Below are positions 15,693-23,032 of a stretch of DNA of 64,000 nt, one piece after another. The translations under genes and the position numbers were made by a program. Below the pieces are notes generated by a model. That model did no database searches. It was not told where the DNA came from and saw nothing but the letters and a program-made list of their open reading frames with translations. The stretch is from Janibacter limosus (GTDB taxonomy: Bacteria; Actinomycetota; Actinomycetes; Actinomycetales; Dermatophilaceae), in assembly GCF_004295485.1 (NCBI RefSeq), contig NZ_CP036164.1, positions 2,294,001-2,358,000 of the forward strand, in the 5' to 3' direction. Numbering within the stretch: the stretch's first letter is position 1; the number at the start of each line of letters is the position of its first letter.

Positions 15693-15779
15693 GGTTGTGT
15701 GTTGAAGTGGTAGCCAAAGCTGCCGGCGAGGCCTATATGGCGAGGCCGGCACCCAGGACTACCGGTTCAACCCACAACC
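15693..15779. repeat. Family D 87-bp hairpin, right copy
   Basis: Arms GGTTGTGTGTTGAAGTGGTA and TACCGGTTCAACCCACAACC. It differs from the left copy by a few substitutions, mostly in the loop (TATATGGCGAGG against TACAGGGGGACG), so the copies are old enough to have diverged slightly. Confidence 0.8.
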
Positions 15780-15803
15780 ATCGGGGTGACCAGCTGACGT
15801 CGC

Positions 15804-17180
15804 TCAGTTGGCGACGACCGTGACCGGGCCCAGGCCGAGCGCCTCGACCTCGTCCCGGTACAGCGAGGCGTCGCCCACGACGATGATCGTGCGCTCCTGC
15901 GAGACGTGCTCGCGCCACGCGGCGTCGAGGTCGGCGGGAGTGAGCTCACGCATCGCGGTGATGACGTCGCTGGTGAAGGTCAGCGGCAGGTTGTCGCCCG
16001 CCAGCCCGCTCGTCTCGTCGGCGATGGCGTCGGCCGTGTCGTAGCGCCCGGGTGCGGTGAGCGTCATGAAGTCCACGCCGGCGCGCGTCTCCTGCTCGGT
16101 GAGCCCGCTGCCGACCTCACCGAGGATCTGGGTCAGCAGCCGCAGCGAGTCCACGGTCGAGTCGGCACGCACCGACCCCGAGACGGTGAAGGCCGACCCG
16201 ATCTGCCGCGGCCGGAAACCCGCCCGGATGCCGTAGGTGTAACCCTTGTCCTCGCGCAGCACCTCGTCGATGCGGGCATTGGGCGCACCGCCGATGACAT
16301 AGCCCAGGATCGGGAAGGGAGCCCACCCCGAGTCGACCCGCCGGTCGGGTCCGGGGCTGCCGATGAGGATCTCCGACTGGACCGAGCCCGGCCGGTCGAC
16401 GAGCACCACGCGGGCGGCGTCAGCGGCTCGCGGCGCGGGGGCCGGCTCCACCGAGGCGGTCCGCCCGGAGGTGGTCCACGCGCCGAGGGACCCGGCCAGC
16501 AGCGCGTCGACGTCGACCCCGGTCAGGTCACCGGCGACGACCACCGTCGCCCCCTCGGGGTGGACGTGCTGCGCGTGGAAGTCGACGACGTCCTGGCGGG
16601 TGATCGCGGCGACCGTCTCCGGCGTCCCGGAGCCCGGGCGGCTCGCCCTGCTGCTCGCGTCGTAGTAGGTCTTGGCCCACTCCTTCAGCGCCCGGCGCCC
16701 GGCCGAGGCCCGCTCCTGCTCGATCTCTGCCAGCCGGGTGCGCGTCAGCCGCGCGACCTCGGTCTCGGCGAAGACCGGCTCGCTGAGGCACTCGGTGAGC
16801 AGCTCCAGCGCCGCCTCGAGGTTGCGCTGCGGCACGTCCATGTCCATGCCGAGGGAGGCCTCGCTCATGCCGGCACCGATCGCGACGCCTCGTCGCTCGA
16901 GCAGCTCGGACAGCTCCCGCTGCTCGTGCGTGCGGGTGCCCTCGTCGAGCAGTCGCGCCATGATCCAGGCGACCCCCTCGACCGCCGGCGGCTCGTGGCG
17001 CAGCGCGACCGGCACGGTGACCCGCACCGAGACGACGTACTGGCCCGGCACGTCGTGCACGAGGGCGCGGATCCCGTTGGGCAGCACCAGCTCTCGCGGC
17101 TGGGGGAAGCTCCACTCACCCGGCGGGGTGACCTCGGGCCGCGGCTGCACCGGGGTGCTCGCCTCGTCGACGGTGCTCAT
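15804..17180 (-). CDS. M16-family peptidase-like protein, non-catalytic partner
   Basis: 458 residues. It has the M16 two-domain fold, but the zinc motif HXXEH is replaced (VEGVAWIMARLLDEGTR), so it is not catalytic alone. The C-terminal half keeps the R/Y substrate-binding region (LREDKGYTYGIRAGF), which in two-subunit M16 peptidases completes the active site of the partner. It overlaps the catalytic-subunit gene by 4 nt (17177-17180), consistent with an obligate heterodimer. Confidence 0.88.
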   Translation of the reverse strand: MSTVDEASTPVQPRPEVTPPGEWSFPQPRELVLPNGIRALVHDVPGQYVVSVRVTVPVALRHEPPAVEGVAWIMARLLDEGTRTHEQRELSELLERRGVAIGAGMSEASLGMDMDVPQRNLEAALELLTECLSEPVFAETEVARLTRTRLAEIEQERASAGRRALKEWAKTYYDASSRASRPGSGTPETVAAITRQDVVDFHAQHVHPEGATVVVAGDLTGVDVDALLAGSLGAWTTSGRTASVEPAPAPRAADAARVVLVDRPGSVQSEILIGSPGPDRRVDSGWAPFPILGYVIGGAPNARIDEVLREDKGYTYGIRAGFRPRQIGSAFTVSGSVRADSTVDSLRLLTQILGEVGSGLTEQETRAGVDFMTLTAPGRYDTADAIADETSGLAGDNLPLTFTSDVITAMRELTPADLDAAWREHVSQERTIIVVGDASLYRDEVEALGLGPVTVVAN

Positions 17181-18466
17181 GCGACCTCCTCCTGCTGCTG
17201 CGCGACGCGGTAGACGACAGCGGCCCGGCTCTGCGGCCGCAGGTACTTGTGGGCCGCCGCGCGCACGTCGTCGGGGGTGACCTCGCCCAGTCGGTCGAGG
17301 AAGGTGTTGACGTACTCCGGGTCGTCGTGGAGGCACGTGTAGTGGCCGATGATGTCGGCGCGCTCGTCCTTGGCAGCCAGGGACGAGAGCCAGCCACGCT
17401 CGGCCTGGGCGCGCACCGCCTCCATCTGCTCGGGCGTCGGCCCCTCGTCGGCGAAGGCCGTCAGCTCGGCGCAGATCTGCTCCTCGAGCGCGTCGGTGTC
17501 GACGCCCTCGGCGACGTCCGCGACGACGAGACCCAGCGACACCCCGTCGACGAAGCCCATGGCCCCGACGTCGATGCTGTTGGCGACCTGCTGGTCGAGG
17601 ACCAGGTGCTGCTCCAGCGGGGAGAAGCTCAACCCGCCCAGGCAGTCGAGCGCCATCGAGGCGGCCAGGAACTCCTGGCGGGTGTCGCCCCCTTCGGCAG
17701 GGAGGCGGAAGGCGAGATGGATGCGGTCGTTGGGCACCTCGTCGAGGACCTCGACCCGGACCGGCTCGGCCAGGGGCGGAAGGGGGGCGACCGGGCCCCG
17801 TCGTGGCGCCGCCGCGTGGGTGATGTGCCCGAAGTACTGCTCGACGAGGCCGACGGCCCGCTCCGCCGTCACGTCGCCGACGATCGTCATGACCGTGTTG
17901 TCCGGGGCGTAGTGCGCGGTGAAGAAGTCGTGGACGTCCTGCACCGATGCGGCGTCGAGGTCCTCCATCGAGCCGATCGTCGGGTGGTGGTAGGGGTGGC
18001 CCTCGGGGAAGATCGTCGCGTAGACCGTCGACAGCGCCTGGCCGTAGGGCTGGTTGTCGTACCGCTGACGCTTCTCCTCCTTGACCACATCGCGCTGGTT
18101 GTCGAGGTTGGCCTGGTTGACCGCCGCGAGCAGGTTGGCGTGCCGGTCGGCCTCGAGCCAGAGCGCCAGCTCCAGCGCCCCGGAGGGGATGGTCTCGAAG
18201 TAGTTGGTCCGGTCGAACCACGTCGTGGCGTTGAGCCGGCCGCCGACACCCATGAGCGCCTGGAAGTGCTCGCCGTTGTCGACGTGGGCACTCCCCTGGA
18301 ACATCAGGTGCTCGAAGAGGTGGGCGAAGCCGGTGCGACCCGGCTCCTCATGGCGCGATCCGACACCTACCCACAGGTTGACCGTGACGGTCGGGGTCGT
18401 GTGGTCCGGCTGCACGACGACGCGCAGCCCGTTGGCGAGGGTGTGCTCCTCGAGGGTGAAGTGCAT
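17177..18466 (-). CDS. M16-family zinc peptidase, catalytic subunit
   Basis: 429 residues with the inverted zinc motif HLFEH in FAHLFEHLMFQGSAHVDN and the distal Glu in the following helical region. M16 peptidases degrade short unfolded peptides inside a closing chamber. No signal peptide is visible, so it is likely cytoplasmic. ATG 18466 is supported by TAGGGT 6 nt upstream. It forms an operon with the non-catalytic partner. Confidence 0.92.
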   Translation of the reverse strand: MHFTLEEHTLANGLRVVVQPDHTTPTVTVNLWVGVGSRHEEPGRTGFAHLFEHLMFQGSAHVDNGEHFQALMGVGGRLNATTWFDRTNYFETIPSGALELALWLEADRHANLLAAVNQANLDNQRDVVKEEKRQRYDNQPYGQALSTVYATIFPEGHPYHHPTIGSMEDLDAASVQDVHDFFTAHYAPDNTVMTIVGDVTAERAVGLVEQYFGHITHAAAPRRGPVAPLPPLAEPVRVEVLDEVPNDRIHLAFRLPAEGGDTRQEFLAASMALDCLGGLSFSPLEQHLVLDQQVANSIDVGAMGFVDGVSLGLVVADVAEGVDTDALEEQICAELTAFADEGPTPEQMEAVRAQAERGWLSSLAAKDERADIIGHYTCLHDDPEYVNTFLDRLGEVTPDDVRAAAHKYLRPQSRAAVVYRVAQQQEEVA

Positions 18467-18472
18467 GCTCGC

Positions 18473-18478
18473 ACCCTA
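18473..18478 (-). promoter_or_regulatory. -10 hexamer, leaderless start of the M16 operon
   Basis: TAGGGT on the minus strand, then 6 nt, then ATG 18466. It overlaps the 3' end of the NADH dehydrogenase gene. Confidence 0.5.
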
Positions 18479-19873
18479 CGACGCGTCGCGCTGCACCTCG
18501 GCCTCGAGCTGCTCCTCGTGCCCGCGACGGGGCAGCTCGGGGTAGGCGCCCGGGCCGAGGTCCTCCATCGCCCGACGCGCGAAGACCTGCTGCATCGTCG
18601 TCACCCGCTCGTTGCGGTTGTTGCCGACGAAGGTGATGATCCAGTTGAGCAGGGTGGAGATGCGGTTCTTGAAGCCGACCATCGCCATGAGGTGCACGGC
18701 CAGCCAGGCCAGCCAGGCGATGAATCCGGTGAGCTTGATCCGGCCGATGCTGGCGACGGCGGAGTACTTCGAGATCGTGGCCATCGAGCCCTTGTCGAAG
18801 TACTTGAAGGGGGCCTGCGGCTCCTTGCCGTCGAGGCGACCGACGATCTCCTTGGCCGCGTAGCGACCACCCTGGATCGCCAGCTGGGCGACGCCCGGGT
18901 AGCGCTTGAGGTTGATCATGTCGCCGATGAGGAAGACCTCGGGGTGACCCTTGAGCGTCAGGTCCTCCTCGACGTGCACCCGACCGGCGCGGTCGACCTC
19001 GGCGCCCGCCTGGTCGGCGACCATCTTGCCCAGCGGGGAGGCGGCGACGCCGGCGGCCCAGACCTTGGTCATCGACTCGATGCGGCGGTGGGTGCCGTCC
19101 TTGTCCTTGACCTCGATGCCGGTGCCGTCGACCTGGGTCACCATGGCGCCGAGCTGGACCTCGACGCCGCGGGCCTCGAGGCTCTTGCGCGCCTTGGCAC
19201 CGAGGTGGTCGCCGAAGGAGGGCAGCACCATGTCGGCACCGTCGAGGAGCACCACGCGGGCATCGCGCGGGTTGATGTGGCGGAACTCGTGGGCCAGCGT
19301 CTTGTGGGACAGCTCGGCGATCTGGCCGGCCATCTCGACACCGGTCGGACCGGCACCGACGACGACGAAGGTGAGCAGACGCTCGCGGTCGTGGGGGTCG
19401 GTCGTGGTCTCGGCCAGCTCGAAGGCGCCGAAGATCCGGCCGCGCAGCTCGAGGGCGTTGTCGATGTCCTTCATGCCCGGTGCGTAGCGGGCGAAGTGGT
19501 CGTTGCCGAAGTAGGACTGGCCGGCACCGGCGCCGATGATCAGGCTGTCGTACGGGGTGACCGTCTCCTGGCCCAGCGAGTGGGAGGTGACCGTGCGGGC
19601 CTCGAGGTCGATGTCCATGACATCGCCGAGGATCGTGCGCACGTTCTTGTCGCGAGCGAGGATGTCGCGGGTCGCCGGAGCGATGTCGCCCTCGGAGAGG
19701 ATGCCCGTCGCCACCTGGTACAGCAGCGGCTGGAAGAGGTGGTGGCCGGTACGCGAGACGAGGGTGACCTCGACGTCCTTGCCGCTCAGTGCCTTGGCGG
19801 CGAAGAGGCCGCCGAAGCCGGATCCGATGATGACGACGCGGTGCTTGGCAGAGGTTTCGCTCACGTCTCCCAT
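18476..19873 (-). CDS. ndh: Type II NADH:quinone oxidoreductase (NDH-2)
   Basis: 465 residues. Two Rossmann motifs are present: VVIIGSGFGGLFAAKAL for FAD and FVVVGAGPTGVEMAGQIAEL for NADH; the quinone-site AIQGGRYAAKEI and the FAD motif VFLIGDMI are also seen. The C-terminal part (FIAWLAWLAVHLMAMVGF) is a membrane-anchoring amphipathic region. It oxidises NADH and reduces menaquinone without pumping protons. It is monocistronic by spacing. Confidence 0.94.
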   Translation of the reverse strand: MGDVSETSAKHRVVIIGSGFGGLFAAKALSGKDVEVTLVSRTGHHLFQPLLYQVATGILSEGDIAPATRDILARDKNVRTILGDVMDIDLEARTVTSHSLGQETVTPYDSLIIGAGAGQSYFGNDHFARYAPGMKDIDNALELRGRIFGAFELAETTTDPHDRERLLTFVVVGAGPTGVEMAGQIAELSHKTLAHEFRHINPRDARVVLLDGADMVLPSFGDHLGAKARKSLEARGVEVQLGAMVTQVDGTGIEVKDKDGTHRRIESMTKVWAAGVAASPLGKMVADQAGAEVDRAGRVHVEEDLTLKGHPEVFLIGDMINLKRYPGVAQLAIQGGRYAAKEIVGRLDGKEPQAPFKYFDKGSMATISKYSAVASIGRIKLTGFIAWLAWLAVHLMAMVGFKNRISTLLNWIITFVGNNRNERVTTMQQVFARRAMEDLGPGAYPELPRRGHEEQLEAEVQRDAS

Positions 19874-19940
19874 TGTGGCCCAGCCCTTGACGGGGGCGAA
19901 ATCGACAGGGTATTCCTCTGGTCACAGAGCCCGGGACGTG

Positions 19941-21122
19941 CTAAGGGACGATCTGCAGGAGCCCGGCGCCCAGCACGCTGGCGCCGATGACCACGGCCCA
20001 GGCCGGCGCCTTCCACACGGTCAGGGCGACGAAGGCGATCGCCGCGACGACCATCGTCCCCGCACCGGTGATGCCCTGGGTGAGGACGGGGTCGTAGAGC
20101 GCGGCGGCCAGGAGCCCGACGACCGCCGCCCCGGCCCCCGCCAGGGCGCGGCGAGCGCGGGCCGAGCGGCGCAGCCGCTGCCAGAAGGGCAGACCGGCGA
20201 CCACGAGCAGCGCCGACGGCAGGAAGATCGCGAGCAGCGCGACGAGGGCCCCGAGCGGGGCGCTCTGCCCGGGCACCAGCGCACCGAGGTAGGCGGAGAA
20301 GGTGAAGAGCGGCCCGGGGACGGCCTGCGCCGCGCCGTAGCCGGCGAGGAAGTCCCCGTGCCCGACGAGGCCGGTGCCGACCGTCTCGGCCTCGAGCAGC
20401 GGCAGCACCACGTGCCCGCCACCGAAGACGAGCGACCCGACCCGGTAGAAGGAGTCGACGATGCCCAGCGTCGGGTCGTGGACGAGCGCCGCGAGGACGG
20501 GAAGGGAGATGAGCAGCCCCACCCAGATCGTCAGGGCCGTGAGGGCGGTGCGCCGTCGGACGGGGACGGCCTCGTCCTCCTCGTCCGTGACCGGGTCCGC
20601 CGAGAGCCAGAGCAGCCCCGCGAGCGCCCCCAGGACGATGGCGGCGACCTGGCTGGCAGCAGACGGGAGCAGCAGGACGACCGCGAGCGCGGCCACCGCG
20701 ATCGTGGCGCGCCGCGGCCCGGCGGCGAGCGTGCGCGCCATCCCGATCACCGCGTGGGCCACGACGGCGACGGCGGCGGCCTTGAGACCCAGCAACCACC
20801 CTTCGTCCCCGGTGACGCCGATGGCCCGCGCGCCGAGGGCAAAGCCGAGCATGAGCAGGGCCGAAGGGAGGGTGAAGCCCACCCATGCCGCGGCCATGCC
20901 GAGGTAGCCGGCACGGCGCAGCCCGATCGCCATCCCCACCTGGCTCGAGGCCGGTCCGGGGAGGAACTGGCAGAGCGCGACGAGGTCGGCGTAGGCCGCC
21001 TCGGTGAGCCACTGGCGGCGCACGACGAAGGCATCGCGGAAGTAGCCCAGGTGCGCGACCGGCCCCCCGAAGCTGGTGAGCCCGAGCAGCAGGAAGACGC
21101 GGAAGACCTCGAGTGCGCGCAC
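19941..21122 (-). CDS. chrA: Chromate transporter ChrA
   Basis: 393 residues from GTG 21122. The long-chain CHR protein has two homologous halves, each starting with a GGP-type motif: FGGPVAHLGYF and the second VFGGGHVVLPLLE, plus CQFLPGPASSQ and AQAVPGPLFTFSAYLG. ChrA exports chromate, lowering intracellular Cr(VI). The frame is open upstream to 21251, but that part is antisense to the phosphopantetheinyl transferase gene and holds translated repeat DNA. The two start codons are only 15 nt apart on opposite strands. Confidence 0.9.
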   Translation of the reverse strand: MRALEVFRVFLLLGLTSFGGPVAHLGYFRDAFVVRRQWLTEAAYADLVALCQFLPGPASSQVGMAIGLRRAGYLGMAAAWVGFTLPSALLMLGFALGARAIGVTGDEGWLLGLKAAAVAVVAHAVIGMARTLAAGPRRATIAVAALAVVLLLPSAASQVAAIVLGALAGLLWLSADPVTDEEDEAVPVRRRTALTALTIWVGLLISLPVLAALVHDPTLGIVDSFYRVGSLVFGGGHVVLPLLEAETVGTGLVGHGDFLAGYGAAQAVPGPLFTFSAYLGALVPGQSAPLGALVALLAIFLPSALLVVAGLPFWQRLRRSARARRALAGAGAAVVGLLAAALYDPVLTQGITGAGTMVVAAIAFVALTVWKAPAWAVVIGASVLGAGLLQIVP

Positions 21123-21125
21123 GCC

Positions 21126-21131
21126 TACCCT
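21126..21131 (+). promoter_or_regulatory. -10 hexamer, leaderless start of the PPTase gene
   Basis: TACCCT, then 6 nt, then GTG 21138. It lies inside the 15-nt gap between the two divergent genes, so the mRNA can hardly have a leader. This selects GTG 21138 over ATG 21147. Confidence 0.5.
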
Positions 21132-21137
21132 GCTCTC

Positions 21138-21755
21138 GTGGACATCATGTGGCACGACGCCCGGTCCCTGCGGAGCTTGCGCAGCAAGCGTCTCGAAGGG
21201 AGCGAAGCCCTCCGCGCCCACCTCGGCGCGGACATCGAGGTCGGCCGGCACTGCCCGTCATGCGGCTCGACGACCCACGGTCGACCGTGGGCCCGGCTGG
21301 CCGACGGGACGAGCACGCACGTCAGCCTCTCCCGCTGCGGCGAGCATCTCGTGACGGTCGTCGCGGAGCACCCGGTCGGCATCGATGTCGAGTCGATCGA
21401 GGCGGTCACCTCACGCTGGGACCCGGCCCTGGTCCTCCATCCGAGCGAAAAACACCCGCACGACCTTAAGGAGATGCGACGTCTTGCGCACGACCTTAAG
21501 GAGATGCGGGGCCCTGCGCACGACCTTAAGGAGATGCGGCTTCTTGCGCACGACCTTAAGGAGATGCGGCAGCGGGGAGCCATGTGGTGCCGCAAGGAGG
21601 CGATCCTCAAGGCGCTCGGCACGGGTCTGAGCACGCCGATGAGCGAGATCCGGGTCGCCGACTGGCCGGTCGTGGACATCGAGGCACCCGGGGGCCTCGC
21701 CGCAGCCGTCGCCACCATCCCTCAGGCCGGCAGGGGCGGCAGCTCGACCTCGTAG
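21138..21755 (+). CDS. 4'-phosphopantetheinyl transferase carrying inserted repeats
   Basis: 205 residues. The Sfp-type signatures are present: HPVGIDVESIEAVTS (the metal-binding GIDVE) and WCRKEAILKALGTGL (the W..KEA..KA motif). It would transfer phosphopantetheine to carrier domains, for example the one in the Pls-type NRPS encoded 1.3 kb away. Two repeat families are translated in frame: a family A copy gives SLRSLRSKRLEG near residues 12-21, and four 10-residue family B units (AHDLKEMR plus two variable residues) lie between VLHPSEK and the KEA helix. The latter region is normally about 25 variable residues, so the fold may tolerate it. Its 3' end overlaps the convergent aminopeptidase gene by 34 nt. 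Confidence 0.82.
   Translation: MDIMWHDARSLRSLRSKRLEGSEALRAHLGADIEVGRHCPSCGSTTHGRPWARLADGTSTHVSLSRCGEHLVTVVAEHPVGIDVESIEAVTSRWDPALVLHPSEKHPHDLKEMRRLAHDLKEMRGPAHDLKEMRLLAHDLKEMRQRGAMWCRKEAILKALGTGLSTPMSEIRVADWPVVDIEAPGGLAAAVATIPQAGRGGSSTS
21171..21200. repeat. Family A REP-like element, copy 3 (in coding DNA)
   Basis: CGGAGCTTGCGCAGCAAGCG followed by TCTCGAAGGG is the half-element of family A in the opposite orientation, with stem CTTGC/GCAAG. It is read in frame within the phosphopantetheinyl transferase N-terminus. Confidence 0.7.
21458..21569. repeat. Family B tandem repeat array in coding DNA (4 units of 30 bp)
   Basis: Four copies of GCACGACCTTAAGGAGATGCG at an exact 30-bp period, encoding AHDLKEMR plus two residues. 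It is the same unit type as at 9051-9194, but here every unit has a length divisible by three. Confidence 0.9.
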
Positions 21756-23032
21756 AGCCACGACTGGAAGAGGCCGGCGAGATCCTCCCCCGTCACCGCC
21801 TGCGCGTGCTCGACGAACATCGCCGTCGTGACATTGGCATGGCGCTGCGCGGCACTCCAGGTCCGCAGCACCTCGAAGAAGGCGTAGTCACCGACCTTGA
21901 GCCGCAACGCATGCAGCGTCAGTGCACCGCGCTTGTAGACCCGGTCGTCAAACATCAGCTCGGCGCCGGGGTCACCCAGGAGCAGCTCGTCGCCGTCGTC
22001 GTGGAGCACCTTGTCGTGGTGCACCTCCGCGCGCTCCCCCACGGTCATCAGCCCGACGTGCTCGGACCACAGCCACTCGGAGTAGCAGGCGAAGCCTTCG
22101 TGCAGCCAGATGTCGCGCCAGTGCGTGAGGGTCACGGAGTTGCCCCACCACTGGTGGCTCAGCTCGTGCGCGACGAGCCGGATGCACTCCCAGTCGTCGC
22201 TCATGAAGTTGCGGCCGAAGGTCGACAGCCCCTGCGACTCGAGCGGGATCTCCAGGTCGTCATCGGTGATCACCGCCGTGTACGACGCGAAGGGGTAGTC
22301 CCCGAAGAGCTCGACGTAGAAGGCCAGCATCTGCGGCTGCTTGCCGAAGGCCGCCTCGAAACCGGCCCGGGGGCGGCTGGCGGGTGCCACGACGCGGACG
22401 GGGACGGGCGCCCCCTTCTGCTCCAGCACCCGGTAGTCGCCGACCTGGACGGTGGCGAGGTAGGTGGCCATCGGGTCGTCCTGGCGGTAGGTCCACGTCG
22501 TCATGTTGCCGCGGGTCGTGCTGCGGACCAGCTCACCGGCGACGGCGACGTGGTACCCCTTCGCCACGGAGAGCGCGATCGCGTAGGTCGCCTTGTTGTC
22601 CGGTCGGTCGTTGCACGGGAACCACGACGGCGACCCGTGCGGCTGCGCGGCGACGAGCACGCCGTCCTCGAGCTCCTCCCAGCCGGCGTCGCCGAGATGA
22701 CGGCTGCGCACCTGCTTGGGCGTCCCGGCGTACCTGATCCGAAGCTCGAAGTCCTCGCCCTCTGGCACGGTGCGCCCGAGCGTGACGGCGAGGCGGTCGA
22801 AGCGGTGGGTGTACTTGGCCGGCTTGCCGTCGACGTGCACGCGAGCGACGTTGAGGGAGTGCAGGTCCAGCTCCACCCGACTCACCGGCTGCAGCGCCCG
22901 GCAGGTCAGCGTCGCCTCGCCCGAGAGACGGTTGCCCACGATCTTGTAGTCGAGCACCAGGTCGTAGTGCTCCACGTCGTAGGACGCGTCCCCGTGCCCG
23001 GGGACGTAGTCGTCCGTTCCGTGCCGCCTCAC
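21722..23032 (-). CDS. M1-family zinc aminopeptidase
   Basis: 436 residues from GTG 23032, which overlaps the upstream NRPS stop (GTGA) and has AGGAGA 4 nt before it. The zinc site HELSHQWWGN with the second Glu 18 residues later (LHEGFACYSEW) is intact, and the substrate motif appears as EIPLESQGLSTFG instead of GAMEN. It lacks a signal peptide. Translational coupling to the Pls-type synthetase suggests it trims or recycles a peptide or amino-acid polymer product, but this is inference; small M1 enzymes of this type are also common alone. Confidence 0.9.
   Translation of the reverse strand: MRRHGTDDYVPGHGDASYDVEHYDLVLDYKIVGNRLSGEATLTCRALQPVSRVELDLHSLNVARVHVDGKPAKYTHRFDRLAVTLGRTVPEGEDFELRIRYAGTPKQVRSRHLGDAGWEELEDGVLVAAQPHGSPSWFPCNDRPDNKATYAIALSVAKGYHVAVAGELVRSTTRGNMTTWTYRQDDPMATYLATVQVGDYRVLEQKGAPVPVRVVAPASRPRAGFEAAFGKQPQMLAFYVELFGDYPFASYTAVITDDDLEIPLESQGLSTFGRNFMSDDWECIRLVAHELSHQWWGNSVTLTHWRDIWLHEGFACYSEWLWSEHVGLMTVGERAEVHHDKVLHDDGDELLLGDPGAELMFDDRVYKRGALTLHALRLKVGDYAFFEVLRTWSAAQRHANVTTAMFVEHAQAVTGEDLAGLFQSWLYEVELPPLPA

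Noticed and set aside
14711..15779. Insertion sequence
   Set aside because: The flanking repeats are direct copies, not terminal inverted repeats, and the enclosed gene is not a transposase.
17249..19990. A 913-codon open frame on the plus strand
   Set aside because: Antisense to the M16 subunit and NDH-2, both of which have complete motifs on the minus strand.
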